Source: Silene latifolia
Lineage: Eukaryota; Streptophyta; Magnoliopsida; Caryophyllales; Caryophyllaceae
Direction: 5' to 3'
Length of the DNA stretch: 64,000 bases
Assembly (NCBI RefSeq): GCF_048544455.1
Contig: NC_133534.1
Location: 223,910,292 to 223,974,291 of the forward strand
Positions 31,808 to 41,697 of the stretch are shown one piece after another. The notes beneath the pieces are model-generated. The model saw only the letters and a list, made by a program, of their open reading frames with translations. It was not told where the DNA came from and did not search any database. Positions within the stretch are counted from its first letter, which is position 1, and every line of letters begins with the position of its first letter. The translations under genes were made by a program, and so were the position numbers.

Positions 31808-34589
31808 CTACCGCAGGCTCCGGTGTGGGCCGGAGGCTCCGGTGGGAGTCTGGAAGTTTTTCTTGAGTTTCCCCTTTAGGTGCTTCTTTTGGAGGGTCTT
31901 CCTTCTCCAACTCCTCTATGCTTTCCTGCACATCTTGAGACAAAACTACACGCAAACCCTCGTGCTCCACATCATTAGTAAGGGCCACCTCAAGAGGGTC
32001 CCTTTGACACAACATATAAATTTGAGAGACAATTGGGTCAATGATGTCCAAGAAATAACACGAATGTGAATCGCTAGGTTGTTTCATAGCATCATAGATG
32101 TTGTACGTGAGTTTCTTCCCATCAAATTCCATAGTGAGGTTCCCATTAGACACATCAATCTTGGTTTTAGAGGTCTTCATAAAAGGCCTCCCCAAAAGGA
32201 TTGGAGTGGCCCTCGAGTCGGCTTCCATGTCAAGAACATAGAAGTCGGCCGGGAAGGTTAAGTGATCTACCTCTACCAACACATCCTCCACCATTCCCTT
32301 TGGGTATATGTTTGAGCGATCCGCAAGTTGGATCACTACATCGGTTTTGTTCAATGGTGGAAGTCCCAAGGTCTCATAGAGGGCATATGGCATAACATTG
32401 ATTGATGCACCAAGGTCTAACATAGCATGTGTGAAACTTTTATCCCCAATAGAGCATGGTATGGTGAACATCCCCGGGTCGCCACACTTTTTGGGAAGTG
32501 ATTTTTTGAAAATTGCGGAAACATGTTCACTTACCCTTACTCTTTGGGTTCCCTTCCTTGGGCTTCTCCTAGGTGTGCAAAGTTCCTTGAGAAACTTTGC
32601 ATACCTAGGCACACCTTTCAAAAGATTTAGCAAAGGGATATTTACTTCACACTTCCTAAAAGTTTCATAGAGATCCTCATCTCTTGCGACACTTTTAGAA
32701 TGTGTGAGAGCACTAGGAAAAGGTACCTCCACAACATATTCTCTTTCGATCTCCTCAACATGATCCTTGGTTTTGTTGCTTTCACTCTTTTCTTTGTCAT
32801 TCCTCAAGGGAGTCTTCTCCTCTTCCCCATTAGCTCTAGAGGGTGTCTCTTTCTCTTTCTCAACCACTAGCTCTTCTTCAATTTGTTCTTCAATGTCAAT
32901 GACCCTCTCATGTGACTTGGCCTTCCTCTTCTTCTTCGGGGGAGATTCTAGGGTTCTCCCCTTTCTCAAAGTCATGGAGCTTGCATTTTCCTTTGGTGGA
33001 AATGTTGTAGATGGAATTGAGTTAGAGTTCCTTTGATTATTCTTGGCCATTTCTTGTGCAAGTTGGCCAAGTTGGATTTCAAGGTTCTTCACCCTAGCAT
33101 CACTTGAAATTTTGTCCGCATCCATTTTGTCAAACCTCTTGGTATTTTCGGCTTGCCCTTTCATGATCATCTTAAACATCTCATTTGTAGACAAGTCTTC
33201 ATTTCCTTGGGAGGAAGAGCCCCCTCCTTGTTGGAAGTTCTTGTGGTTACCTTGGAAATTCCCTTGGTGTCCTTGGTTTCCAAATTGGAAGGATCCTCCC
33301 TTGGCTTGTTGATGATTGTTGTTTCTTTGATAATTGGAGTTTTGTCCTTGAGAGTTGGAGTTCTTCAAGTGGTTGAATTGACCATTTTGGAAGCTCTTGG
33401 AGGTATCTCCTCCCCAACTAAGGTTTGGATTGTCCCTTGACCCAATGTTGTAAGTATTGCCACTCGGATCATACTTATAATACCCTCCCCCATTGGTGTT
33501 CCTAGAGTTGTATTGACCGTGCATCATGGCACTCACATTCTCCTTGCTTATTCCTTGCTCTTCCATGATGGGACAAGTTTCCATTGGGTGTGGACCTTGA
33601 CAAAAGTTACACTCCACATTAGATCCTTGTGCTCCTCCTTGATTGTTCCCCACTAGTTGAGCAACCATTTTTGTGAGATCATCCACGGTTTTCTCAAGCT
33701 TGTGGGAGGAAGGAGAAGGTGTCTCAATGGAGTTAATATTCTTTGACACTCGGCTTCTTCCATAGTTCCTTGTGCTAGCGGCCAACTTTTCTATGATCTC
33801 ATTTGCCTCCGCCACGGAATAGTTGTCAACTCCACCACCCGTAGCGGAATTAACCATGATTTGGTATTGTACGGTAAGGCCATCACAAAAGTTGACCAAA
33901 AGGTCATCACCACTAAGGCCATGGTAAGGACATTGAGCAACTAGCTTCTTGAATCTCTCCCAATACTCATATAAGCTCTCACTTGCATCTTGCTCCGGAG
34001 AAGTGATGGCTTTCTTTGCATGGTTATGTCTTGAGTCGGGGTAGTATTTCTCAAGAAAAGCCGCCTTCATGTCCTTCCAAGTACGGATTGTACCCGGTTG
34101 AAGGTAAAACAACCAATCTTTTGCCGCATCTTGAAGGGAAAATGGGAAAGCTCTCAACTTAAATTGATCTTCCGTGACACCATTTGGAATTGCACCCTCA
34201 CACATCATATGGAATTCGGAAAGATGGCGATTTGGGTCATCCCCCGCATGTCCATGAAACTTTGGGAGGTTGTGAATGAAATAGTCCTTCAATTCAAAGT
34301 TGGCATTAGCCCCCATGGGTGGGTAGGCAATGCAAAGAGGTTGAGTGTCATAATTTCTTGCCCGGAGCTCCCTAATAGTTCTAGTATCATTCGCCATTGG
34401 AGGGTATTCCACTTCAATTGGAGCTACTTCAATAGGTTCTTCTTCAATAGGGGCTTCTAAAGGTGGTTCTTCTTCTCTATTCTCTCTTTGTGCTCTTTGG
34501 TACCAAGGGTTAGTAAATAACCAAGAATAGGCACCAAAAGCGTCGTCTTCCACGGAAGTTGATTCACCGTGTTGAGGGGAACTAAACAT
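31752..34589 (-). CDS. Athila-type gag and protease
   Basis: It starts at ATG 34589 ([16 protein letters not shown]) and gives 945 residues. Gag has the family mark [19 protein letters not shown] and the retrotransposon gag core ([35 protein letters not shown]). The zinc knuckle is [17 protein letters not shown]-rich linker and a basic, charged region follow. The aspartic protease has [20 protein letters not shown]. The frame ends shortly after the GC array with [20 protein letters not shown], which is a translation of the array rather than conserved protein. Confidence 0.9.
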   Translation of the reverse strand: MFSSPQHGESTSVEDDAFGAYSWLFTNPWYQRAQRENREEEPPLEAPIEEEPIEVAPIEVEYPPMANDTRTIRELRARNYDTQPLCIAYPPMGANANFELKDYFIHNLPKFHGHAGDDPNRHLSEFHMMCEGAIPNGVTEDQFKLRAFPFSLQDAAKDWLFYLQPGTIRTWKDMKAAFLEKYYPDSRHNHAKKAITSPEQDASESLYEYWERFKKLVAQCPYHGLSGDDLLVNFCDGLTVQYQIMVNSATGGGVDNYSVAEANEIIEKLAASTRNYGRSRVSKNINSIETPSPSSHKLEKTVDDLTKMVAQLVGNNQGGAQGSNVECNFCQGPHPMETCPIMEEQGISKENVSAMMHGQYNSRNTNGGGYYKYDPSGNTYNIGSRDNPNLSWGGDTSKSFQNGQFNHLKNSNSQGQNSNYQRNNNHQQAKGGSFQFGNQGHQGNFQGNHKNFQQGGGSSSQGNEDLSTNEMFKMIMKGQAENTKRFDKMDADKISSDARVKNLEIQLGQLAQEMAKNNQRNSNSIPSTTFPPKENASSMTLRKGRTLESPPKKKRKAKSHERVIDIEEQIEEELVVEKEKETPSRANGEEEKTPLRNDKEKSESNKTKDHVEEIEREYVVEVPFPSALTHSKSVARDEDLYETFRKCEVNIPLLNLLKGVPRYAKFLKELCTPRRSPRKGTQRVRVSEHVSAIFKKSLPKKCGDPGMFTIPCSIGDKSFTHAMLDLGASINVMPYALYETLGLPPLNKTDVVIQLADRSNIYPKGMVEDVLVEVDHLTFPADFYVLDMEADSRATPILLGRPFMKTSKTKIDVSNGNLTMEFDGKKLTYNIYDAMKQPSDSHSCYFLDIIDPIVSQIYMLCQRDPLEVALTNDVEHEGLRVVLSQDVQESIEELEKEDPPKEAPKGETQEKLPDSHRSLRPTPEPAVATGALRWAPEPAGYPCPN
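31772..31842 (-). repeat. GC palindrome array 3 between protease and RT
   Basis: Units start at 31772 (CCGCAGGCTCCGG), 31791 (CCGCAGGGCTCCGG, one extra G), 31811 (CCGCAGGCTCCGG) and 31830 (CCGGAGGCTCCGG). The steps are 19, 20 and 19. The extra G accounts for the 20 and for the loss of the gag-pol reading frame. Confidence 0.9.
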
Positions 34590-34700
34590 AAACCTTCGCA
34601 CTAAGCAAACAAATTAGAACTTCCTATTACTTCTAACAACAAGAGGAGTAATAAAACAACTAAACATAAATTCACAAACTCAAGTTCTAGCTATGTTGCC

Positions 34701-34719
34701 GTCCCCGGCAACGGCGCCA
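34701..34719 (-). promoter_or_regulatory. Primer binding site, tRNA-Asp, inner Athila element
   Basis: On the minus strand TGGCGCCGTTGCCGGGGAC is complementary to the 3' end of plant tRNA-Asp, the primer known for Athila elements. It lies five bases inside LTR-B. Confidence 0.9.
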
Positions 34720-34724
34720 AAATT

Positions 34725-36244
34725 TGATAAGCACAAAACTAGGTGTCGTAAAAAGCTAGAATTACCCTATCAAATTAACAATTTATAAAACCAAACTATA
34801 CTCTAGACTACTCTAAATGATAAAGTAATATAGTGCAAGCAAGGGTCGAACCCAAGAGAAGGTCTTTTAAGCTAAAAACTTGAAATGTAAACTATTGACT
34901 ATTAAAGACAAAACTATAGACAAACAATGACTATTCACAATGGCAAACAATAGAGAGACATAAAAAAGGGGGGGTTTTAGAGTTGATTTGTGACATGAGA
35001 CAAAGTGAAATTTGCAATCCTATTCTAACAAGCAATAACACAAGCACTTGATGAGCAAGAAAATTCAATATTAAAGAGGACTTGGTGCAATCCTACAAGT
35101 TCCAACTTTTCTCAAAGCAAGACTCTTTTCTCTCTAATTTCATTTACCCAACAACAATCCTCAAGCAAGTGATTACCACTATCTAAGCCAACAATGATAA
35201 TCCTACTTAAACTACAAATTCTAACATTAAACCATGTAAGAATTGTAACCAAGAGCATGAAGAACAAAACCAAGAGGAAAGTAAATGGGATATCACAAAG
35301 ATATGTTTAAACCAACAAATCCAATGATACAATCAATTTCTACTCACAAAGGTTGATACTTTAAACCAAGATATCAATAATCATGAGATGCTTCAACAAG
35401 TTATCACAAAAGCAAGCAACTTTGCAACAACAAGCAATAGATGAATGTAAAAGAGGCAAGGGTAATTACTTCTCACAACAAAACATTCATCATGTCATTA
35501 AAACTTAGAAATTGAAATAAATGAAAGAGTAGAGATTAAAGAGTCAATACAATGATAAAGATGGAAACTTGCAATGGATTACACCAAGTAGGGAAGAACT
35601 AGCCTTCCATAGTCTTCATAAAACCCAAAAACAAAGAAAGATTACAACTTGAATGCCAAATAAATTGTTCTTGCTACTCCCAATTTTCTAAGGATTATTC
35701 AATAATTAGGGTAATTAGATGATTCTAGGAGTGTTCAAAACATGGGGTATATATATGGCTGCACTCTTTTCTAGGTTAAAGACCGAGATGGGCTTTCAAC
35801 TTCCACAAAACACGGTCCTTCAATTTCGCGAGACAGACAAAACCGCAGAGCTCGGCTGCATCCGCAACTCGGTGCTCACCGCATGCTCGTGCATACCGCA
35901 GGCTGCGGTTGGGGCCTGATTCTTTTTCTTCATTTGCTTGTCATCACCTTGATCCCCCTTTGTCTTGGTTCCGTTGGTAAAGGGTTCTTCACGATGAATC
36001 TATCCCGTTCCTTTGAGCTTGGGTCGGGACTTTGGAAGCTTGTCTCGACCTTGTCTTGTTGACCGCTCGGCTTTGACTTTGGTTGACTTTTAAGTTGACT
36101 TCGCGCCTTTGTATCCTAAAAATCATAGCCAACTCAAGCAAGCAATCAAACCAAAACTTCCTTATTTCAATGTCAAACCACTCCATTTGACCGCTTAGAT
36201 TACCTAACGACACTTAATTAAATCGACTCTATTTGACGCTATCA
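34725..36244 (-). repeat. LTR-B, 5' LTR of the inner (type 1) element
   Basis: 1,520 bp with intact TG...CA ends on the plus strand (TGATAAGCAC to GACGCTATCA). It abuts the truncated type-2 LTR at 36245. It is nearly identical to LTR-A except in the GC array (35843-35908), where two of the four units are rearranged and four bases are missing. Confidence 0.88.
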
Positions 36245-37417
36245 ATAACATACACAAATTAAACCATCTATGTATATTCTTCAAGTTTAACCAACAATTC
36301 ATTAAACCATGAGTGCAAATCAAACATGAGCATTAAGAGTTGTGCCAAGACAAGAAGCTAGGATCAATTCTCACAAGATTAAACCATACAAATGAGAAAA
36401 GACATGAAATTTCCTACTTATTGCATGAATCCTTTAAACCAAATCAACATACAACAAGCTTGCTCCAAACAATCCTAGATAGATTAAACCATTTTTCTAG
36501 AATTTGCAATAGTTGAACAAATAAGAAGCATGGATGGCCAACCCAAACATAAACTCATTCAACATGAAGATTAAGCATAAGGAAAAATCATTAGATAAAT
36601 AAGAGGAGATTAAAAGAGTCTTACAATACCAAAGTTGGAGACTTTGGATGAATTACACCAAGAAGGGAAGGATTTAGCCTTCCATAGTCTTCAAAACCCA
36701 AAGAAATGAAGAAAGATTACAACTTTGCATCAAAATATTCTCTAAATTACTACAAGCTTAAACCCTTAAGAATGAGATTAGATGAGATGATATGATGGTA
36801 GGTGAATGTGAGTAGGAGTCCCCCTTTTAGATCTCAAAATTCTAGATATATATAGGGAGGCACGAGAATCTAGGTTAAGTCCCTTAAAAAAGCCCAAAAC
36901 ACGGAACTAGAATTGCGAAATCCAGAGCAGCGCGTAGAAGCGCAGGCTGCGCACAGTTATGCACAGGCTGCGCACTCAGACTGACAGCAGCACCTTGCGA
37001 AGGCCATATCTCTCTCGTTTCTTAGACAAACGAGGCGTGTGACCTACCGTTGGAAAGCTAAGATCACAAGCTTTCATCTCCAATTGGCCTTGCGTCGATA
37101 CGAGCTCTAGAACTCGAGATATATCCATTTGAAGTTGACCCTTGTGAAATCGAGTTTTCAATTCTTCATTTTGGCTCTTGTTTGTCTATGCCAAGGCATC
37201 AAATCTTCCATTAACTTACTTTTCTTGACTTTGCACTTATTCCATTGGCTTAACTTTGCGTCTCCTCTTTCACCTTGGTAAGTTATAAGCTAAGGCTATA
37301 AAATTACAACCAAAAGTGCAAACCGGTATATTACAACAAGTCCAACTAAAACACGGTATCAAGCATGTTTATTGTGATAACATTAACCTATTGACTCGTC
37401 ACAATTTGACACTATCA
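36245..37417 (-). repeat. Part of the type-2 3' LTR, interrupted by the inner element
   Basis: It corresponds to 40437-41612 of LTR-C (starts ATAACATACACAAATT, ends TTTGACACTATCA). The remaining about 450 bp of this LTR are missing here; their outer about 120 bp survive fused to LTR-A. A type-2 GC pair is at 36940 (GCGCAGGCTGCGC) and 36961 (GCACAGGCTGCGC). Confidence 0.85.
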
Positions 37418-38447
37418 AATTCCCCCACACTTGGACTTTACTCGTCCCGAGTAAAACTCAAGACTAAGTAGGAAGGTACACAAGTCCATCAAGTGAGTGT
37501 AGGAGAATCCAATCACTCTTCCCTCACTACAACCTTCTTATAACTTCCTCATTGACAACCACCGATAAAAAGGAAAATATTGACTCAAAGTTGACACACT
37601 CTCTTCTCTCACATGCCCTCCTTATATCATCCCTCTAAACAAAACACAACACACCTCCAACTCCGACTCATCAACTTCACAACCACCCTACTTATCACTC
37701 CAAAGCAAAGATGGTCACTCTTGCCTTATCCCAAGGCATTAGCAAAGTGACTTACACAATCCTTCAAATCATTCATACTCCCCTTATATCACTCCCTTAT
37801 CACTCAAAGCAATGCAAGTTATGCTACTAAGTTGGCCAAACACCAATAAAGATCAACAACCTAGTAGCCAACATAAAAACCACCAATTTGAAGCAAATTT
37901 TTGTGACAAAAAAAAAGAAATTAAATCCTAAAGCTAGCCTCCTTCCAAGATCCTCCTTATTGCTCCCTTCTTATCCCTCCATCTTTTTGGTGGTGCATTT
38001 TTCAATTTTTCAATTTTTTTTGTTGAAAATCCCTCATTTTGCCTAAGGTACCCTTTCGGGTTTTCACCTTAGCTTTTCCTTTCCTCTCATGGTGGCCCGC
38101 TTCTCTATTTTTCATTTTGCCCGGAATGCCCTTTCGGGTTTTCATTCCGTCCTCGACCACCTTTTCCAATCTTACCTAGGTGCCCACCCTTGTGGGTTTT
38201 CACCTAGCCGGAATTTTCAATTTTTTTTTTTTTTTTTTCAAAAAGATGCATCAAAACATGAAATAAGCTTACATATGTTACAACCAAACTCCTCCCCCAC
38301 ACTTAGTTTCCACATTGTCCTCAATGTGGAGGAGAGTACTAGAAAAGCAAAGGAGAGTAAAGAAATGTGAAAGGAGTACGGGTTGCCTCCCGTAAAGCGC
38401 TTTTGGTTTTCGTCGTTTGCTCGACGCCTTTTCAACATTTTTCTTCT
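37418..38447 (-). other. 3' non-coding part of the type-2 element
   Basis: It starts with the purine tract (minus strand GTGTGGGGGAATT). It is clearly homologous to 26205-27080 of the type-1 element, including two CTTTCGGGTTTTCA-type repeats and a T run. It then contains GGGTTGCCTCCCGTAAAGCG. No ORF is seen. Confidence 0.75.
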
Positions 38448-39851
38448 TCAAGAATCAAGAGCGGAACAACGCAACGCCCTTAGTAACTTGTCATACACAC
38501 TAGCCCATAAACAAGAAGCATGACCATAGTATAGATCACCCACATAGCAAGCATAAGTAAGGACCGAGTGTGCACAAGACACATATTTCAACTTTGCATG
38601 CCTAAGGAACGGTTTCTTGTCACGATAAGGTTCTTTGAATGATGGGATGGACTTGGTGAAAACCAAGTAAGCATGATGGGATTCATGAGCTTCTTTGGGT
38701 GATAAGCTTGATGGTTTTTCAAAACATGGTTCCTGCTTGAGGGGGTACACCTCTACAAACTCATTTTCCATTTCTTCTTTAGCATCTTCCTTGACCCCCA
38801 CACTTACAAGTTTCATAGGCTTTGGAGGTTCCCAAGTCACGTCTTTAAGAGCCTCCCTCTTCTCTTTTTCTATCTCAACCACCTCAAAAATCATTTCTCC
38901 TTGGTCATTCTTCTCAAACACTTCACTCCCCGATTCTTTAAAGGTCAATTCCGGGCAAGAGTTACTATGAACCAAAGAGTTGTTTCCACGGTATGAGTCG
39001 TGAACTTCGGTACAAGGAATGTGAATAGGGATCTCAATGGATGACAAGGCCAAAGAAGGTTTCAAGTCACACATATCATCTTCCTCATCAAATAGACCCT
39101 CAAAATAAGAATTGTCAAAGGTGGAAACAACCTCTTTCTCAACCTTATTTCTCTCATGTTTATCTTTTTCAATAATTTTACCCAATGACTCTTCACAAGA
39201 CAACTTCTCACCAAGGCCACTAAGGACCGAGGAGTTATTCTCAATAACATGACTATTACTCGAGGAACCATCATCACTAGTGAACAAGGTGTCGGTAGAT
39301 AGCACAACGGGGGAGTGGCATGGAAGTGTGGTGAAAACATAAGCATCCTTCTCATCATCCCAAAAACAATACTCTTTATAAGAGTAGCTCGTATCAAGAT
39401 TAAGGGGAGGAGGGTTTTCAAACTCAAGATCATTCTCTTTATCATAGGAACCATCATCAAAACACTCATTGTCTAAAGTGTGAATAACCTCTTCATGTTC
39501 TACTTCCTCAACTAATTCACTCAACGATCCCTCAATTTGAGGCTCCTCACCATGAATAGCCTCACATGCTACACTAGGGAGTGAATTTCTCAACTCCAAT
39601 TCTTTACTCGCAATAGCCAACAAAAGGAAAAATTTCCACTTCTCTTCATAGTTATAGACATTGCCAATAAATTCTTGATTAGTCAATTTATCGGTAAGGA
39701 ACAAGGTTTCTTCATTCAACCCATTATATACCATATTACAAAGCTTTCTCATCTCATAAGGGTATTCACGTAGAGAGTTAAACTCTTTCGTTCTATTAAA
39801 AAACTTGTAAAATGGTTCATCATGAGTTTGGCGACAATAACGAGTAGCCAT
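38448..39851 (-). CDS. Uncharacterised 467-residue ORF of the non-autonomous type-2 element
   Basis: The first ATG is at 39851 (MATRYCRQTHDEPFYKFFNR). It encodes no gag, protease, RT or integrase that I recognise. The N-terminal about 85 residues (EYPYEMRKLCNMVYNGLNEE, NYEEKWKFFLLLAIASKE) look folded. The middle is acidic and contains an internal repeat: EEVIHTLDNECFDDGSYDKE and KEVVSTFDNSYFEGLFDEED. The C-terminus has LRHAKLKYVSC and YDKLLRALRCSA. The frame is uninterrupted, which suggests recent selection or recent insertion. It may act in packaging or transport with proteins of a gag-pol relative; this is inference. Confidence 0.65.
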   Translation of the reverse strand: MATRYCRQTHDEPFYKFFNRTKEFNSLREYPYEMRKLCNMVYNGLNEETLFLTDKLTNQEFIGNVYNYEEKWKFFLLLAIASKELELRNSLPSVACEAIHGEEPQIEGSLSELVEEVEHEEVIHTLDNECFDDGSYDKENDLEFENPPPLNLDTSYSYKEYCFWDDEKDAYVFTTLPCHSPVVLSTDTLFTSDDGSSSNSHVIENNSSVLSGLGEKLSCEESLGKIIEKDKHERNKVEKEVVSTFDNSYFEGLFDEEDDMCDLKPSLALSSIEIPIHIPCTEVHDSYRGNNSLVHSNSCPELTFKESGSEVFEKNDQGEMIFEVVEIEKEKREALKDVTWEPPKPMKLVSVGVKEDAKEEMENEFVEVYPLKQEPCFEKPSSLSPKEAHESHHAYLVFTKSIPSFKEPYRDKKPFLRHAKLKYVSCAHSVLTYACYVGDLYYGHASCLWASVYDKLLRALRCSALDS

Positions 39852-39962
39852 CAAAATCAAAGAAGTAAACAAACTAAGGCAAGTAAAGGAGTCCTATTTA
39901 CAAAGATTAACTACACTAATTAAAGACCAATAGTTCAAAAACAAGCTTTAGCTATGTTGCCC

Positions 39963-39981
39963 TTCCCTGGCAACGGCGCCA
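39963..39981 (-). promoter_or_regulatory. Primer binding site, tRNA-Asp, type-2 element
   Basis: On the minus strand TGGCGCCGTTGCCAGGGAA, one base different from the type-1 site at the first 18 positions, and again five bases from the LTR edge. Confidence 0.85.
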
Positions 39982-39986
39982 AAATT

Positions 39987-41612
39987 TGGTAACTAGAAAA
40001 CTAGGTGTCGTAAAATACTAGAATTAGCCTACCAAATTAACAATTTATAAGACAAACTATACTCTAGACTACTCTAAATGATAAAGTAATATAGTGCAAG
40101 TAAGGGTCGGTCCCAAGAGAAGGTCTTTTAAGCTAAAAACTTGAAATGTAAACTATTGACTACTAATGACAAAGCTATTGACAAACAATGGTTATTCACA
40201 ATGGCAAACAATAGAGAGACATGAAAAGGGGGGTTTTTGAGTTGATTGGTGACATGAAAACAAGGTAAAATTTGCAATCTTTGTCTAAGAAGCAATATAA
40301 CAAACACTTGGTGAGTAAGATGATTCAATAGTTAAAAGAACTTGGTGCAATTCTTCCTTTGTAACCAACAATGGTAAAGTTTAACTCTTTAACAACTCTC
40401 CTCTTAATTTCTACCCAATACTTTCAAGTCAAGATGATAACATACACAAATTAAACCATCTATATATTCTTCAAGTTTAACCAACAATTCATTAAACCAT
40501 GAGTGCAAATCAAACATGAGCATTAAGAGTTGTGCCAAGACAAGAAGCTAGGATCAATTCTCACAAGATTAAACCATACAAATGAGAAAAGACATGAAAT
40601 TTTCTACTTATTGCATGAATCCTTTAAACCAAATCAACATACAACAAGCTTGCTCCAAACAATCCTAGATAGATTAAACCATTTTTCTAGAATTTGCAAT
40701 AGTTGAACAAATAAGAAGCATGGATGGCCAACCCAAACATAAACTCATTCAACATGAAGATTAAGCATAAGGAAAGATCATTAGATAAATAAGAGGAGAT
40801 TAAAAGAGTCTTACAATACCAAAGTTGGAGACTTTGGATGAATTACACCAAGAAGGGAAGGATTTAGCCTTCCATAGTCTTCAAAACCCAAAGAAATAAA
40901 GAAAGATTACAACTTTGCATCAATATATTCTCTAAATTACTACAAGCTTAAACCCTTAAGAATGAGATTAGATGAGATGAGATGATATGATGGTAGGTGA
41001 ATGTGAGTAGGAGTCCCCCTTTTAGATCTCAAAATTCTAGATATATATAGGGAGGCACGAGAATCTAGGTTAAGTCCCTTAAAAAAGCCCAAAACACGGA
41101 ACTAGAATTGCGAAATCCAGAGCAGCGCGTAGAAGCGCAGGCTGCGCACAGTTATGCGCATGCTGCGCACTCAGACTGACAGCAGCACCTTGCGAAGGCC
41201 ATATCTCTCTCGTTTTTTAGACAAACGAGTCGTGTGACCTACCGTTGGAAAGCTAAGATCACAAGCTTTCACCTCCAATTAGCCTTGCGTCGATACGAGC
41301 TCTAGAACTCGAGATATATCCATTTGAAGTTGACCCTTGTGAAACCGAGTTTTCAATTCTTCATTTTGGCTCTTGTTTGTCTATGCCAAGGCATCAAATC
41401 TTCCATTAGCTTACTTTTCTTGACTTTGCACTTATTCCATTGGCTTAACTTTGCGTCTCCTCCTTCACCTTGGTAAGTTATAAGCTAAGGCTCTAAAATT
41501 ACAACCAAAAGTGCAAACCGGTATATTACAACAAGTCCAACTAAAACACGGTATCAAGCATGTTTATTGTGATAACATTAACCTATTGACTCGCCACAAT
41601 TTGACACTATCA
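39987..41612 (-). repeat. LTR-C, 5' LTR of the type-2 element
   Basis: 1,626 bp, TG...CA on the plus strand, followed directly by GAAAG. It is the only complete type-2 LTR and shows what is missing from the middle copy. Its GC pair is at 41135 (GCGCAGGCTGCGC) and 41156 (GCGCATGCTGCGC), 21 bp apart. Confidence 0.88.
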
Positions 41613-41697
41613 GAAAGCCTTTCAAGGATCAAGCAAGCAACAATTGAAAAGCACACTCCAGGTGTGAACGTGGCCACCTGCGTATGCCCAGCCGATC

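Larger units (their letters stand above)
24682..41612 (-). mobile_element. Composite block of two nested Athila-type Ty3/gypsy elements, three LTR sites
   Basis: The whole 16.9-kb block is flanked by GAAAG (24677-24681 and 41613-41617), the target duplication of the outer element. From right to left (element direction) it reads: type-2 5' LTR, tRNA-Asp primer site, a non-coding-pol interior with one ORF, type-2 3' LTR part, complete type-1 LTR, tRNA-Asp primer site, gag, pol, and a final LTR that is type 1 except for its last about 120 bp, which are type 2. The simplest history is that a gag-pol element (type 1) inserted into the 3' LTR of a non-autonomous relative (type 2). A later deletion between the adjacent homologous LTR ends then removed about 450 bp. 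Confidence 0.85.

Noticed and set aside
25799-31842. Regularly spaced 13-mers might be a CRISPR-like array
   Set aside because: The period of 19 with six-base spacers, a eukaryotic host and the retroelement context rule this out.
29203-34460. Plus-strand frames over Athila gag and pol
   Set aside because: Shadows of the real minus-strand frames, without domains.
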